From positions 2,480,001 to 2,544,000 of the forward strand of contig OY770021.1 of the NCBI GenBank assembly GCA_963669315.1: a stretch of 64,000 nucleotides of DNA, given 5' to 3'. Below the pieces are notes generated by a model, which saw only the letters and a program-made list of their open reading frames with translations, was not told the origin of the DNA and ran no database searches. Source of the DNA: SZUA-547 sp963669315 (GTDB taxonomy: Bacteria; Pseudomonadota; Alphaproteobacteria; Rhodobacterales; Rhodobacteraceae). Positions 26,428 to 36,918 of this stretch are shown piece after piece; the first letter of the stretch is position 1; every line of letters begins with the position of its first letter. A program made the translations under genes and the position numbers.

Positions 26428-27386
26428 GCTTCGCCCTCCCGTCCTCGGTCAGGCTCGGCGTCATTGGGGATCTGCCGCGCCAAAAGGTCCAGCGCCGCCA
26501 TGCGCACGGCGACGCCCATCTCCACCTGCTCCTGAATCACAGAGCAGTCCGAATCATCCGCCATGTCTGCGGTGATCTCGACGCCGCGATTCATCGGGCC
26601 GGGATGCATGACGATGGCGTCTTCTTTGGCGTAGGCGAGCTTTTGTCTGTCGAGGCCATAAAGGTGAAAATACTCGCGCACCGAGGGAATGAACGCGCCT
26701 TTCATGCGCTCGCGCTGGATGCGCAGCATCATCACCACGTCGCAGCCTTTCAGCCCGTCCTCCATATCGTGGAAGACCTCGACACCCATGTTCTCGACGC
26801 CTTCAGGCAGCAGGGTGGGCGGCGCGATGACGCGGACGCGGTTCTCCATCTGGTTCAGCAGGATGATGTTCGACCGTGCGACCCGGCTGTGGCGGATATC
26901 GCCGCAGATCGCCACGGTCAGGCGCTGCAGACGGCCCTTGTGGTTGCGGATGGTCAAGGCGTCCAAGAGCGCCTGTGTCGGATGCTCATGCGCGCCGTCG
27001 CCGGCGTTGATGACTGAGCAGTTCACCTTTTCCGACAACAGCGCCACCGCTCCGGAATGCTGATGCCGCACCACAAGAATGTCCGGGCGCATCGCGTTCA
27101 GCGTGGTGGCGGTGTCGATCAGCGTTTCGCCCTTTTTTATCGAGGAGGAGCCGACGGACATGTTCATCACATCCGCGCCAAGACGTTTTCCCGCAAGTTC
27201 GAAACTGGCCTGCGTTCGGGTGGAGTTTTCAAAGAACAGGTTGATTTGCGTGAGACCGCGCAGGGTGGTGCGCTTTTTCTCTCGCTGGCGGTTGAGGGCG
27301 GCGTAGTCGTCAGCCAAGTCTAGCAGCTCGACGATATCGTCGCGGCCGAGAGATTCGATGCCCAGAAGGTGTCGGTGAGCGAACAG
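26424..27386 (-). CDS. pyrB: Aspartate carbamoyltransferase catalytic subunit
   Basis: A 320-residue enzyme that makes carbamoyl-aspartate in pyrimidine synthesis. The carbamoyl phosphate loop STRTQASFELAGKRLGADV, the HPTQALLD motif and the GPMNRG region are intact. In-frame sequence continues upstream of the first conventional start (TTG 27317) as FAHRHLLGIESLGRDDIVEL, which is the normal PyrB N-terminus. The only plausible start there is CTG 27386-27384, five bases after a perfect AAGGAGG (27392-27398). It heads the coupled pyrB-pyrC'-plsY operon. Confidence 0.94.
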   Translation of the reverse strand: MFAHRHLLGIESLGRDDIVELLDLADDYAALNRQREKKRTTLRGLTQINLFFENSTRTQASFELAGKRLGADVMNMSVGSSSIKKGETLIDTATTLNAMRPDILVVRHQHSGAVALLSEKVNCSVINAGDGAHEHPTQALLDALTIRNHKGRLQRLTVAICGDIRHSRVARSNIILLNQMENRVRVIAPPTLLPEGVENMGVEVFHDMEDGLKGCDVVMMLRIQRERMKGAFIPSVREYFHLYGLDRQKLAYAKEDAIVMHPGPMNRGVEITADMADDSDCSVIQEQVEMGVAVRMAALDLLARQIPNDAEPDRGREGEA

Positions 27387-27567
27387 GGCGTCCTCCTTCG
27401 GGCGACGGTGGTTAAACTTCGGGGTTTATAGGAACGCTCCGTCCGCGCCGCAAGCGCCGCGATTGTGTGATCACAAGATGACGCGGCGTATGAAAAATAT
27501 GAACTTTTCGCGATATTCGCGCCAAAGTGCTTTGCGAACGCCCCGTTTCTCCCCCATCTTTGAAGGC

Positions 27568-28239
27568 ATGGAGAATGCGCAACGCGAATTCTGGCTCGCG
27601 CCCGACTATACGCGGGCCGAACGTGTCGCCGACGGAGTCATCCATGCCGTCGGACTTTCGGCGAGCCTCGTTGCGGCGGGCGCACTGATCAGTATGACCG
27701 TGATCGATGGCGACGCCGCCCGCATCGGAAGCGCCGTCGCTTATGGCCTTGCGATGGTTGCGGTCTTCGCATTCTCGGCCAGCTACAACCTGCTGCCGGG
27801 CCGCGGTTTCGCGAAAGAGGTTCTGCGCCGCTGCGATCATGCCGCGATCTATATCAAGATCGCCGGCACCTACACGCCCTTCGCCGCGGTCTCGCTTGCG
27901 GGAGCCGCGGGAGGCGTCGGCCGCATGTTGCTGATTGGCGTTTGGGTTGCTGCTACGGCGGGCGCCGCGATGAAAATCATCGCGCCGCGAAAGCTGGAGG
28001 CCCTTTCTGTCGCGCTTTATCTCGGTCTCGGCTGGATCATCCTGACTGTGATCGGCCCCGTTATGGAACATGTATCGGCCAGCGCGCTGATCCTGTTGCT
28101 GATCGGCGGGCTTTTCTATTCCGGCGGCGTGGCGTTCCATTTGTGGCGCTCTCTGCCCTATCACAACGCCATCTGGCATGGTTTCGTTCTGGCGGGGTCC
28201 GCCTGCCATTTCGCGGCGGTCGCGATCGAACTGCTCTGA
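27568..28239 (+). CDS. Hemolysin III family membrane protein
   Basis: A 223-residue protein with seven predicted membrane helices. Family PF03006 landmarks are RVADGVIHAVGLSASL at the N-terminus, SASYNLLP, RCDHAAIYIKIAGTYTPF and the C-terminal HNAIWHGFVLAGSACHFAAV, with the conserved histidines. Despite the name, bacterial members are of uncertain function (YqfA/TrhA type, linked to membrane fluidity). ATG 27568 is chosen; the preceding in-frame residues from 27463 are not family-like. It is divergent from the pyrB operon. Confidence 0.9.
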   Translation: MENAQREFWLAPDYTRAERVADGVIHAVGLSASLVAAGALISMTVIDGDAARIGSAVAYGLAMVAVFAFSASYNLLPGRGFAKEVLRRCDHAAIYIKIAGTYTPFAAVSLAGAAGGVGRMLLIGVWVAATAGAAMKIIAPRKLEALSVALYLGLGWIILTVIGPVMEHVSASALILLLIGGLFYSGGVAFHLWRSLPYHNAIWHGFVLAGSACHFAAVAIELL

Positions 28240-28310
28240 TCGGTTGTCGACGCGGCTGACGCCGCTATAAAGATCGGCGCCAATGATAAATAAACAGCCC
28301 GAGGCGGAAT

Positions 28311-29132
28311 ATGAGCGGCCCCACACCTGATAACTCTGCGATCTGCAATGAGATCCTTCGACTGTCGCTGGCCGCCGGCGAGGTCGTGATGGACGTCTAT
28401 GAGGGCGATGACCTGGGTGCGCGGGCCAAATCCGACGCCAGTCCCGTCACGTTGGCCGATGAGCGCGCGGATGCGTTGATCGGCGCCGGTCTTCGCGCCG
28501 CGTTTCCCGATATTCCGGTCGTGACAGAGGAGGACGACGACAGCCACCGCAATCTGGTCGCCGAGCGGTTTTTCCTGGTTGATCCGTTGGATGGGACCAA
28601 GGAGTTCATCAAGCGTCGTGGCGAGTTCACCGTCAACATCGCCCTGATCGAGGAAGGCGCGCCGCGGTTCGGCGTGGTGCACGCCCCCGCGTTGGGGCGC
28701 ACATTCTGGACCGCGCCGGAGGGCGGCGCCTTGGCGAGGGACGGGGGTGGGCCGGTGCGCCCGATATCCGTCGCCGACGCTGAAAATTCCGCGCTCCGGA
28801 TCGTCGCCTCTAAATCGCATCGCGACGCAGCGACGGACGCATATATCGCACGTTACGACGTCGCAGAATGCGTCAGCGCCGGCTCTTCGCTGAAATTCTG
28901 TCTGGTCGCAGCTGGCGAGGCGGATTTCTACCCAAGGCTCGGCCGCACGATGGAGTGGGATACCGCCGCCGGGCATGCGGTGCTGGGCGCCGCCGGGGGC
29001 ATGGTGGAGCGGTTCGACGGCGACGGACCGTTGCTCTACGGCAAACCAGGCTATGAGAACCCGTTTTTTATCGCGCGGGCGCCCAGTGCGACGGTGCGCT
29101 CCGATCAGACGCTGGCGGCGAATGGCGCTTGA
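28311..29132 (+). CDS. cysQ: 3'(2'),5'-bisphosphate nucleotidase CysQ
   Basis: A 273-residue member of the inositol monophosphatase superfamily. It dephosphorylates PAP (and PAPS), the by-product of sulfate assimilation and sulfotransferases. The metal-site motifs are VVTEEDDD, FFLVDPLDGTKEFIKRRGEFTVNIALIE (the signature of CysQ) and WDTAAGHAVLGAAGG. It is followed after 63 bases by kdsB in the same direction. A sulfotransferase-like gene occurs at 46,196, which could generate PAP. Confidence 0.95.
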   Translation: MSGPTPDNSAICNEILRLSLAAGEVVMDVYEGDDLGARAKSDASPVTLADERADALIGAGLRAAFPDIPVVTEEDDDSHRNLVAERFFLVDPLDGTKEFIKRRGEFTVNIALIEEGAPRFGVVHAPALGRTFWTAPEGGALARDGGGPVRPISVADAENSALRIVASKSHRDAATDAYIARYDVAECVSAGSSLKFCLVAAGEADFYPRLGRTMEWDTAAGHAVLGAAGGMVERFDGDGPLLYGKPGYENPFFIARAPSATVRSDQTLAANGA

Positions 29133-29195
29133 GACCGCGTCGCTCCAGTGGGAAGCTCCGGCTTGGGCAAGTCGGCAGGAAAGGAGCGCAACTCC

Positions 29196-29993
29196 ATGAA
29201 CATCTCGATCGTCATCCCCGCGCGCTACGCGTCATCCCGCTTTCCCGGCAAGCCGCTGGTTGAACTGAAGGGTCCGGATGGTGTGCCGCGCTCCCTGATC
29301 GAGTGGTCATGGCGCGCCGGGTCGGCGGTGAAGGGCGTGACCGAGGTGGTTGTCGCCACCGATGATGAGCGGATCGCGGAGTCGAGCCGCGCCTTTGGCG
29401 CCAAGGTCGCGATGACGTCGGAGGACTGCGCCAACGGCACGGAGCGCTGCGCCGATGCGCTGGATCAGCTCGATGCGCCTGATCTGGTGGTGAATCTGCA
29501 GGGGGACGCGCCGCTGACGCCGCCCTGGTTCATCGAGGATCTGATCGACGCGATGAAGGCCGATCCGAGCCTGGATGCGGCGACGCCGGTGCTGCGTTGC
29601 GACGGGGCGACGATGTCGAAATTTCTGGAGGATCGCCGCGCGGGCCGGGTTGGCGGCACAACAGCTGTGTTCGCGGCTAATGGCGACGGCCTCTATTTTT
29701 CCAAGGAGGTGATTCCCTTCACCTCCGCCGACTACGCCGATGACGACGATACGCCAGTCTTTCACCATGTGGGCGTCTACGCCTACAGCCCAGCGGCGCT
29801 CAAACGCTATCAGGCGTGGGAGGCCGGGCCGCTGGAGACGCTGGAAGGTCTTGAGCAGCTTCGGTTCCTGGAGAACGGCGCGCGGGTGCGCTGTGTCGAG
29901 GTTACGGCCCCCGGCCGCGTGTTCTGGGAGGTGAACAACCCGGTGGATGTGGCGCGGGTCGAAGCGGCGATGGCCGCGCAGGGCGCGGCCTGA
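29196..29993 (+). CDS. kdsB: 3-deoxy-manno-octulosonate cytidylyltransferase
   Basis: A 265-residue nucleotidyltransferase that activates KDO as CMP-KDO for lipid A core assembly. Motifs are IVIPARYASSRFPGKPL (CTP binding), VATDDERI, VVNLQGDAPL and HVGVYAYSP. The start ATG 29196 has AAGGAG at 29181-29186, which rules out the longer frame from 29148. Together with kdsA at 33,620 it supplies KDO; the organism therefore makes a KDO-containing LPS. Confidence 0.96.
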   Translation: MNISIVIPARYASSRFPGKPLVELKGPDGVPRSLIEWSWRAGSAVKGVTEVVVATDDERIAESSRAFGAKVAMTSEDCANGTERCADALDQLDAPDLVVNLQGDAPLTPPWFIEDLIDAMKADPSLDAATPVLRCDGATMSKFLEDRRAGRVGGTTAVFAANGDGLYFSKEVIPFTSADYADDDDTPVFHHVGVYAYSPAALKRYQAWEAGPLETLEGLEQLRFLENGARVRCVEVTAPGRVFWEVNNPVDVARVEAAMAAQGAA

Positions 29994-30113
29994 AACCGGT
30001 GCGGGACAGAAGGCGATGGATGCAGGTAAGGTTTGCCGGTGATCACAATTCGTGACACTTATGGTTGAATTTGGGCGGTGGTTGACATTGAGTAGTAAAG
30101 GCGGGTGCGAGCA

Positions 30114-31004
30114 ATGAAGAAACTTCGCAAGGCGGTTTTCCCGGTCGCGGGAATGGGAACGCGGTTTCTGCCGGCGACGAAGGTCATTCCCAAGGAAGTG
30201 CTGACGCTGGTTGACCGGCCGTTGATCCAGTACGCGATCGACGAAGCACGCGCGGCGGGGATCGACGAGTTCATCTTCGTCACAGCGCGAGGGAAAAGCG
30301 CGCTAGAGGACTATTTTGACGGCGCGCCGGGGCTGGAGCGCAGCTTGCGCGAAAAGGGCAAGACCGATCTCGCCGATGCGCTGAAGGCGACGGAGATGCC
30401 ATCGGGCGCCATCGCGTATGTCCGCCAGCAGGAAGCGCTGGGCCTGGGCCACGCCGTGTGGTGCGCCCGGCGGCTGGTGGGAGACGAACCCTTCGTCGTG
30501 ATGTTGCCGGATGATGTGATCGCGGCGGAAAAGCCCTGCCTGCAGCAGATGGTCGAGGCATATAACGAAAACCCCGGCAACTATGTGGCCGTGATGGGCG
30601 TGCCGCGCGAATTGACCCAGAGTTACGGCGTCTTTGATCTTGATCCATGGGAGGGCGACCGCGCCCGCGCAAAGGGTATGGTTGAGAAGCCCCATCCGGA
30701 TGAAGCGCCCTCGAATTACGCAGCGATCGGGCGCTATATCCTTCAACCTTCGGTGATGGATGAACTTCGAAAGCTCAAACCCGGCGCAGGCGGCGAGATT
30801 CAACTGACCGACGCCATCGCTGACCGCATCGAGGCTGACGATCCGGTCTATGGCTACCGTTTCTCGGGGCGTCGGTTCGATTGCGGCTCCAAGTCTGGCT
30901 ATCTGCAGGCGACTGTCGCCTTTGGCCTGGCGCGGGACGACCTCCACGATGATTTCGCGGCGTACCTCGCTGAGTATATGGGCTTTATGAACGCAGCGGA
31001 GTAA
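30114..31004 (+). CDS. galU: UTP-glucose-1-phosphate uridylyltransferase
   Basis: A 296-residue enzyme forming UDP-glucose. The N-terminal KAVFPVAGMGTRFLPATKVIPKEVL is the nucleotide-binding signature. Further marks are PLIQYAIDEARAAGIDEFIFVTARGK, LGLGHAVWCA, and MVEKPHPDEAPSNYAAIGRYIL. The start ATG 30114 is preferred to GTG 30105. The next gene, galE, begins 6 bases after the stop, so both are in one operon that turns glucose-1-phosphate into UDP-galactose. Confidence 0.96.
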   Translation: MKKLRKAVFPVAGMGTRFLPATKVIPKEVLTLVDRPLIQYAIDEARAAGIDEFIFVTARGKSALEDYFDGAPGLERSLREKGKTDLADALKATEMPSGAIAYVRQQEALGLGHAVWCARRLVGDEPFVVMLPDDVIAAEKPCLQQMVEAYNENPGNYVAVMGVPRELTQSYGVFDLDPWEGDRARAKGMVEKPHPDEAPSNYAAIGRYILQPSVMDELRKLKPGAGGEIQLTDAIADRIEADDPVYGYRFSGRRFDCGSKSGYLQATVAFGLARDDLHDDFAAYLAEYMGFMNAAE

Positions 31005-31010
31005 CGAAAC

Positions 31011-32000
31011 ATGGTGGTGGTTTTGGTCGCCGGCGGCGCGGGCTATGTTGGCTCGCACGCCTGCAAGGCTTTAGCGCGAGCGGGTCATACGCCCGTCTGT
31101 CTGGATAATTTGCGCACCGGTTGGCGCGATCTAGCTCAATTCGGCCCATTCGAAAATTGTGACCTGATGGATGCGGACGCTCTGGAATCCGTGTTCGGAA
31201 AATACAATCCAGATGCGGTCATGCATTTCGCGGCGATGTCTCTGGTGGGCGAGTCTGTAGCGCGCCCGGATCTCTATCACCGCGTCAATATCACCGCGTC
31301 GCTGAACCTGCTGGACGCGATGCGGGCGCATGATGTCCGGCCGATCGTCTTTTCCTCCACCTGCGCGATTTATGGCGAAGCAGGCGATGGCGACCTGACC
31401 GAAGACCAGCCTATGGCCCCGGAAAGCCCTTACGGCGCAAGCAAGCTGGCGGTTGAGCGTATCTTGTCGGACTACGAGACGGCCTTCGGCATGCGTGCGG
31501 CGGCGTTGCGGTATTTCAATGTCGCGGGCGCGGATCCGGAGGCGGAGATCGGCGAACGGCATGATCCGGAAACCCACCTGATCCCGATCACCATCGAGGT
31601 GGCTTTGGGTCAGCGCGAATATTTGTCCGTATACGGCAAAGACTATGCGACGCCTGACGGCACCTGCGTCCGCGACTATGTGCATGTCATGGACCTGATC
31701 GACGCGCATATTCTGGCGCTGGAGAAGCTGATGGCGGGCGAGTCCGGCCTGAGGGTGAATCTTGGTGCGGGGAAAGGATACTCCGTCGCCGAGGTGGCCG
31801 AGGCGGTCGCGCGCGTTTCGGGCAAACCGGTTCCAACAGTGGACGCGCCGCGTCGCGCAGGCGACCCGCCGCGGCTGGTGGCAGACCACAGCCGCGCAAC
31901 GAAGCTGCTGGGCTGGCGGCCGGTCCGCTCGGATCTCGATGTGATCATCGAGGACGCACTGCGGTGGCATTCCTCAGCGCGTTTCGCTGCCGCAGACTAG
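31011..32000 (+). CDS. galE: UDP-glucose 4-epimerase
   Basis: A 329-residue short-chain dehydrogenase/reductase. It interconverts UDP-glucose and UDP-galactose. NAD binding is by VAGGAGYVGSHACKAL, the catalytic YGASK appears in PESPYGASKLAVERIL with the serine in SSTCAIYGEAG, and the C-terminal GAGKGYSVAEVAEAV is typical of GalE. It is downstream of galU. It is convergent with the phosphohexomutase gene, with 49 bases between stops. Confidence 0.95.
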   Translation: MVVVLVAGGAGYVGSHACKALARAGHTPVCLDNLRTGWRDLAQFGPFENCDLMDADALESVFGKYNPDAVMHFAAMSLVGESVARPDLYHRVNITASLNLLDAMRAHDVRPIVFSSTCAIYGEAGDGDLTEDQPMAPESPYGASKLAVERILSDYETAFGMRAAALRYFNVAGADPEAEIGERHDPETHLIPITIEVALGQREYLSVYGKDYATPDGTCVRDYVHVMDLIDAHILALEKLMAGESGLRVNLGAGKGYSVAEVAEAVARVSGKPVPTVDAPRRAGDPPRLVADHSRATKLLGWRPVRSDLDVIIEDALRWHSSARFAAAD

Positions 32001-32049
32001 CAACACTCCCGATCGCTCATGCCTTCGTTAACAAGGGCGATGGCGCGTT

Positions 32050-33597
32050 TCAAAATGTCTGATCGTAGTCTCCGACTGCAGGCTCTTCGCGGATCACGGT
32101 GTCGATGGCCGCGAATATTTCCCGCAATTCGGCCTCTGAATTCGGGCTTTCGCAGACAACAACTAGGTTTGGCGTGTTGGAAGACGGGCGCACCAGGGCC
32201 CAGCCGCCGCCCTCGAGCATCACACGGGCGCCGTTGACGGTGACGACAGACCGGATCGCGCGCGCCGCCAGCGCATCGCCAGCATTCGCCATCGCCTCCA
32301 ATCGCGCAGTGATGCGCTGGGCGACGCCATACTTCTCCTCGTCCGCGCAGTAAGGCGACATCGTAGGTGTCGAGTAGGTTTTGGGCAGCGCGCGCTTAAG
32401 ATCAGACATGGATTGGCCGGGATTGTTGTCGAGCAGACGCAGCACCTCCACAGCCGCCCGCATGCCGTCGTCATAGCCGCGCCCGATTGGCGGGGCGAGG
32501 AAGTAGTGGCCGGATTTCTCGAACCCCGCCAGCGCGCCCGCATCGCGAACCGCGCGCTTCATATGGCTGTGGCCGGTCATCCAGTAGTCGGTTTCCGCCC
32601 CCAATTCAGCGAGGACGGGGTCTGTGACGTAGAGGCCAGTGGACTTCACATCGGCGACGAAGCGCTTGTTGGCGTGACGCGCGGCCATGTCGCGGGCCAG
32701 CATGACGCCAACCTTGTCCGCGAAGATCTCTTCGCCTTCGTCATCGACCACGCCACACCTGTCGCCGTCGCCGTCGAAACCCATGGCGAGATCGGCCCCG
32801 GTCTCGCGGACTACGCGCGCCATGTCGTGAAGCATCTCCATCGACTCGGGATTGGGGTTGTAATTTGGAAAGTCCCAGTCAGGCTCGCAGTGAAGCTCCA
32901 CAACCTCCGCGCCCAGCCGGCGCATCAGATCGGGGGCAAAGGCTCCGGCACCGCCATTGCCGCAGGCGCAGACCACTTTGATCGGGCGGGTCAGGCGAAA
33001 ATCGGCGAGGTCTGCGAGGTAGGCGTCGCGCACGCCGCTCACACAGCGCCAGGACCCACCCGGCGCAGGGCGCGCGCCGCCGGTCAGGGCGAGATCCCGC
33101 AGGCGCACCATCTCATCCGGTCCGAAGGTGACGGGGCGGTCGCAGCCCATTTTCACGCCGGTCCAGCCATTCGGATTGTGGCTGGCGGTCACCATGGCGA
33201 CGGCGGGCGCGTCCAAGTGGTATTGGGCGAAGTATGCCATCGGGGTGATGCCAAGGCCGATGTCATGCACCTCCGCTCCCGCTTGTACGAGACCAAGGGT
33301 CAAAGCGTCTTTCACAGCGCCGGAATAGGCGCGGAAGTCTCCGCCGACGGCGATCTTCGGGTTCGGCACCTCCAGGCGCTCAAGCAGAAACGCCCCCAAC
33401 GCCAGACCGAGCGCTTTCATACCGGCGAGATTGATCTGCTCAGGAAAGCGCCAGCGCGCGTCGTACTCGCGAAAGCCGGTCGGAGCGATGACGGCGCTGG
33501 TCGCGGCCGCCCACCCGTCCACCGGCGTCTCCGACAGCGGCGGAGGCGCGTTCTTGGGCAGGCCGGCGCCCTCTCCGTTCTCGCTACTGCCGGTCAT
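32050..33597 (-). CDS. Phosphomannomutase/phosphoglucomutase
   Basis: A 515-residue alpha-D-phosphohexomutase. The phosphoserine loop is VTASHNPNGWTGVKMG, the metal loop MGFDGDGDRCGVVDD, the sugar-binding GHSHMKRAV and FEKSGHYFLAPP, and the phosphate-binding RPSSNTPNLVVVCE at the C-terminus. It interconverts hexose 1- and 6-phosphates, feeding GDP-mannose or UDP-glucose synthesis. The start ATG 33597 lies 22 bases after the kdsA stop, so it is probably co-transcribed with kdsA. Whether mannose or glucose phosphates are preferred is not evident. Confidence 0.92.
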   Translation of the reverse strand: MTGSSENGEGAGLPKNAPPPLSETPVDGWAAATSAVIAPTGFREYDARWRFPEQINLAGMKALGLALGAFLLERLEVPNPKIAVGGDFRAYSGAVKDALTLGLVQAGAEVHDIGLGITPMAYFAQYHLDAPAVAMVTASHNPNGWTGVKMGCDRPVTFGPDEMVRLRDLALTGGARPAPGGSWRCVSGVRDAYLADLADFRLTRPIKVVCACGNGGAGAFAPDLMRRLGAEVVELHCEPDWDFPNYNPNPESMEMLHDMARVVRETGADLAMGFDGDGDRCGVVDDEGEEIFADKVGVMLARDMAARHANKRFVADVKSTGLYVTDPVLAELGAETDYWMTGHSHMKRAVRDAGALAGFEKSGHYFLAPPIGRGYDDGMRAAVEVLRLLDNNPGQSMSDLKRALPKTYSTPTMSPYCADEEKYGVAQRITARLEAMANAGDALAARAIRSVVTVNGARVMLEGGGWALVRPSSNTPNLVVVCESPNSEAELREIFAAIDTVIREEPAVGDYDQTF

Positions 33598-33619
33598 AGA
33601 GGGCGTGCTCCCGGGGTCT

Positions 33620-34474
<855 letters not shown>

Positions 34475-34698
34475 GGCGGGCTCCTTTTCGGCGCGGATGC
34501 GCCCCAAGATTCAGATACTGGTTTGTTTCTCGATGTGGCGAGCGTCAGCGCGGTCAGAATATAGGCGCCCGGAAAAATGAAAAGTGTGAGACCCGTGTTC
34601 TCCCGTCCAAGCGGATGCGTCGCATCGTCCAGCTTCGAGGGACGGGCGGCGACCGCCAGATATTTGCTCTGGTTCAGGATTCTCTGTGTTTACTCCGA

Positions 34699-35751
34699 TC
34701 ACGCGATCTTGTGATAGGCGCGGAACCAATCGACGAATTTCGCCAACCCATCTCGCAGGGACGTGTTCGGCGCAAAGCCGACCGCGTCCTCCAGCGCCTC
34801 GACATCGGCCCAGGTCGCCTGCACGTCGCCGGGCTGCATCGGCAGGTATTCCTTGACCGCCTCTCGGCCCAGAAGCTCTTCGAGGATGCGGATGAAGTCC
34901 ATCAGCTTTTCACGCTGGTGGTTGCCGATATTGTAGACCCGGTGCGGCGCCCAGCTTGTTCCAGCATCAGGCGCGGCGGGATCAAAGTCGGGGTTCGGCT
35001 CAGCGGGGCGCGGGATCAGCCGGGCCACGCCTTCGACGATGTCATCGATATAGGTGAAATCACGCTCCATCTCACCGTGATTGAACACCTTGATCGGGCG
35101 GCCCTCCACGATCGCCTTGGCGAAGCTGTAATAAGCCATGTCCGGACGACCATAAGGCCCGTAGACGGTGAAAAAGCGCAACCCCGTCGCCGGCAGGTCA
35201 TAGAGATGGCTGTAGGTATGCGCCATCAGCTCATTCGCCTTCTTGGTCGCGGCATAGAGGCTGACCGGGTGATCGACTCCGTCCTGAACCGAGAACGGCA
35301 GTTTGCGATTGCCGCCGTAGACCGAGCTGGAGGAGGCGTAGACCAGATGTGCGACTTCCGTCCGGCGGCATTCCTCCAACACATTCAAGAAGCCGGTGAG
35401 ATTCGACTCGCTGTAGGCGCGCGGGTTTTCGATAGAGTAGCGCACCCCGGCCTGAGCGGCGAGGTTGACCACGTGACGCGGCTTATGGGCGTCAAAGGCC
35501 GCGCCCAGCGCATCGGCGTCGGCGAGGTCGGCTTTCTCAAAGCTGAAGCTGGGATACTGGCGCAAAAGGGCCAGACGCGCGTCCTTCAGCGTGGTGTCAT
35601 AGTAGTCATTTACACTATCGACGCCGACCACCGGTTTTCCCGCTTGCAGCAGTCTCTCAGCAAGGTGGAACCCGATGAAGCCGGCGGCGCCGGTGACCAT
35701 GACCGGCGCGTCAGACGACAGCGCATCCATCCATCGGGCCAGATCGGTCAT
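34699..35751 (-). CDS. NAD-dependent epimerase, UDP-glucuronate 4-epimerase type
   Basis: A 350-residue SDR-family epimerase. The NAD loop is MVTGAAGFIGFHLAERL, the active-site segment SSSVYGGNRKLPFSVQDGVDHPVSLYAATKKANELMAHTY with serine and the Y-x3-K, and TVYGPYGRPDMAYYSFAKAI. These long conserved segments are those of the UDP-glucuronate/UDP-galacturonate 4-epimerases of capsule and LPS loci (LpsL/Cap1J type). It starts at ATG 35751; the frame upstream to 35853 is not family-like. It fits the nucleotide-sugar cluster. Confidence 0.9.
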   Translation of the reverse strand: MTDLARWMDALSSDAPVMVTGAAGFIGFHLAERLLQAGKPVVGVDSVNDYYDTTLKDARLALLRQYPSFSFEKADLADADALGAAFDAHKPRHVVNLAAQAGVRYSIENPRAYSESNLTGFLNVLEECRRTEVAHLVYASSSSVYGGNRKLPFSVQDGVDHPVSLYAATKKANELMAHTYSHLYDLPATGLRFFTVYGPYGRPDMAYYSFAKAIVEGRPIKVFNHGEMERDFTYIDDIVEGVARLIPRPAEPNPDFDPAAPDAGTSWAPHRVYNIGNHQREKLMDFIRILEELLGREAVKEYLPMQPGDVQATWADVEALEDAVGFAPNTSLRDGLAKFVDWFRAYHKIA

Positions 35752-35880
35752 GGCGTGAAATTCCGCATTGGGCGTCTCTTTCCCCGTATCCGGTTGAGCG
35801 TATCGCGCGTCTTCGCAGGTTTGCGGTCGCCTGCCGTTGTAGGCGGCCCGCACACCCCGTGCAACAGGATCAGGGAGGCG

Positions 35881-36918
35881 TCATTGTATCGCGGCGAACC
35901 CGAGACCGGCGAGCACGGAACCGGCGAAAGCGAAGCCCAGATACGCGGCGAAAATGCGCCTTTTCACGATGGCGTAGACCGCGACGGCGGCAGGGATGCA
36001 ACTGACCCCGCCCGCCAGCATAAAGGCCATCGCGGCGCCCGCGCTCATGCCTTGCTCCATCAGCCCGGCGACCAGCGGGGCGGCCGCATAGCCGTTCAGA
36101 TAGGCGGGGCCGCCGACCAGCGCGCCGAGCATGATCGGGCCAACGCCCTCGCCGCCCAACCAGGCGCCGACCATATCGGCGGGCAGCCAGCGGACCATCA
36201 GGGACTCCAGCAAATAGGCGAGGGCGAGCCATTTGCCGAGGAAGAAGAAGTTCTCTTTCGCGGCGGCGGCAAAGGTCTCTCGACGCTCATCGACCGTCCA
36301 GAACCTCCAGACCGGCTGGCCTTTGAACACCCGGTTGGCGCCGCAGCCGCAACCGCCGGTCGGCGCGTCGGCGCGCAGCGGATCGGCGAAAACGGATGCG
36401 CCGCGTAGTGCGTAGAGGCCGAACCCGCCGAAAAGCCCCAGAAAAACGGCGGCGAGCGTCTTGGCGATCGCGAAGTCCAGCCCCAGCGCTCCGGTGGTGA
36501 TCAGGAACATGGGCGGGTCCATCAGAGGCGAGGCGAGCCAGAAGGCCATGACGGCGGACAAAGGCGCGCCCGCGACCAAAAGCGCGGCGATGAAGGGGAT
36601 CACCTCGCAGGAGCAGAAGGGCGACAGGCCGCCCATCATCGCGGCCAGCACGATCATCCGCACTTCGCGCCCCTCGAACGCTTTGGCGACCACCCGCTCA
36701 GCCCCGCTGGCCCGCAAATAGGCGGTGGCGGCGACGGCGAACAGGATGAAGGGCAGGGTGCCAAGGAACGCGCCCGCTGTATCTTGCAACACGCCCGGCA
36801 ATTCGGCCGGGACCAGCGCCAGAAGCGCAAGGCAGATGGCGAAGAACGCGGCCCAGGCGCCGTCGACGCGGCGCAGACGCACCCAACCTTGATTGAGAGC
36901 GGCGGCGATGGCGGTCAT
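35881..36918 (-). CDS. Permease of the UPF0718/ArsP-like family
   Basis: A 345-residue membrane protein with 8-10 helices. The first conserved block FSCSCEVIPFIAALL-like segment reads GGLSPFCSCEVIPFIAALLVAGAPLSAVMAFWLASPLMDPP, and the second repeat GGPAYLNGYAAAPLVAGLMEQGMSAGAAMAFMLAGGVSCIPAAVAV. A Gly-Cys-Gly-Cys-Gly sequence (GGCGCG) in the cytoplasmic loop could bind metal. Members export methylarsenite or are uncharacterised metal-linked permeases. Its ATG overlaps the stop of an ArsR-type regulator, supporting a metal-inducible role. Confidence 0.88.
   Translation of the reverse strand: MTAIAAALNQGWVRLRRVDGAWAAFFAICLALLALVPAELPGVLQDTAGAFLGTLPFILFAVAATAYLRASGAERVVAKAFEGREVRMIVLAAMMGGLSPFCSCEVIPFIAALLVAGAPLSAVMAFWLASPLMDPPMFLITTGALGLDFAIAKTLAAVFLGLFGGFGLYALRGASVFADPLRADAPTGGCGCGANRVFKGQPVWRFWTVDERRETFAAAAKENFFFLGKWLALAYLLESLMVRWLPADMVGAWLGGEGVGPIMLGALVGGPAYLNGYAAAPLVAGLMEQGMSAGAAMAFMLAGGVSCIPAAVAVYAIVKRRIFAAYLGFAFAGSVLAGLGFAAIQ

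Noticed and set aside
30082..30087. TTGACA as -35 box of galU
   Set aside because: It is too close to the ATG at 30114 for a normal promoter with a leader.
34615..36408. 597-codon plus-strand frame opposite the epimerase and permease
   Set aside because: It crosses two well-supported genes on the other strand and has no recognisable domain.
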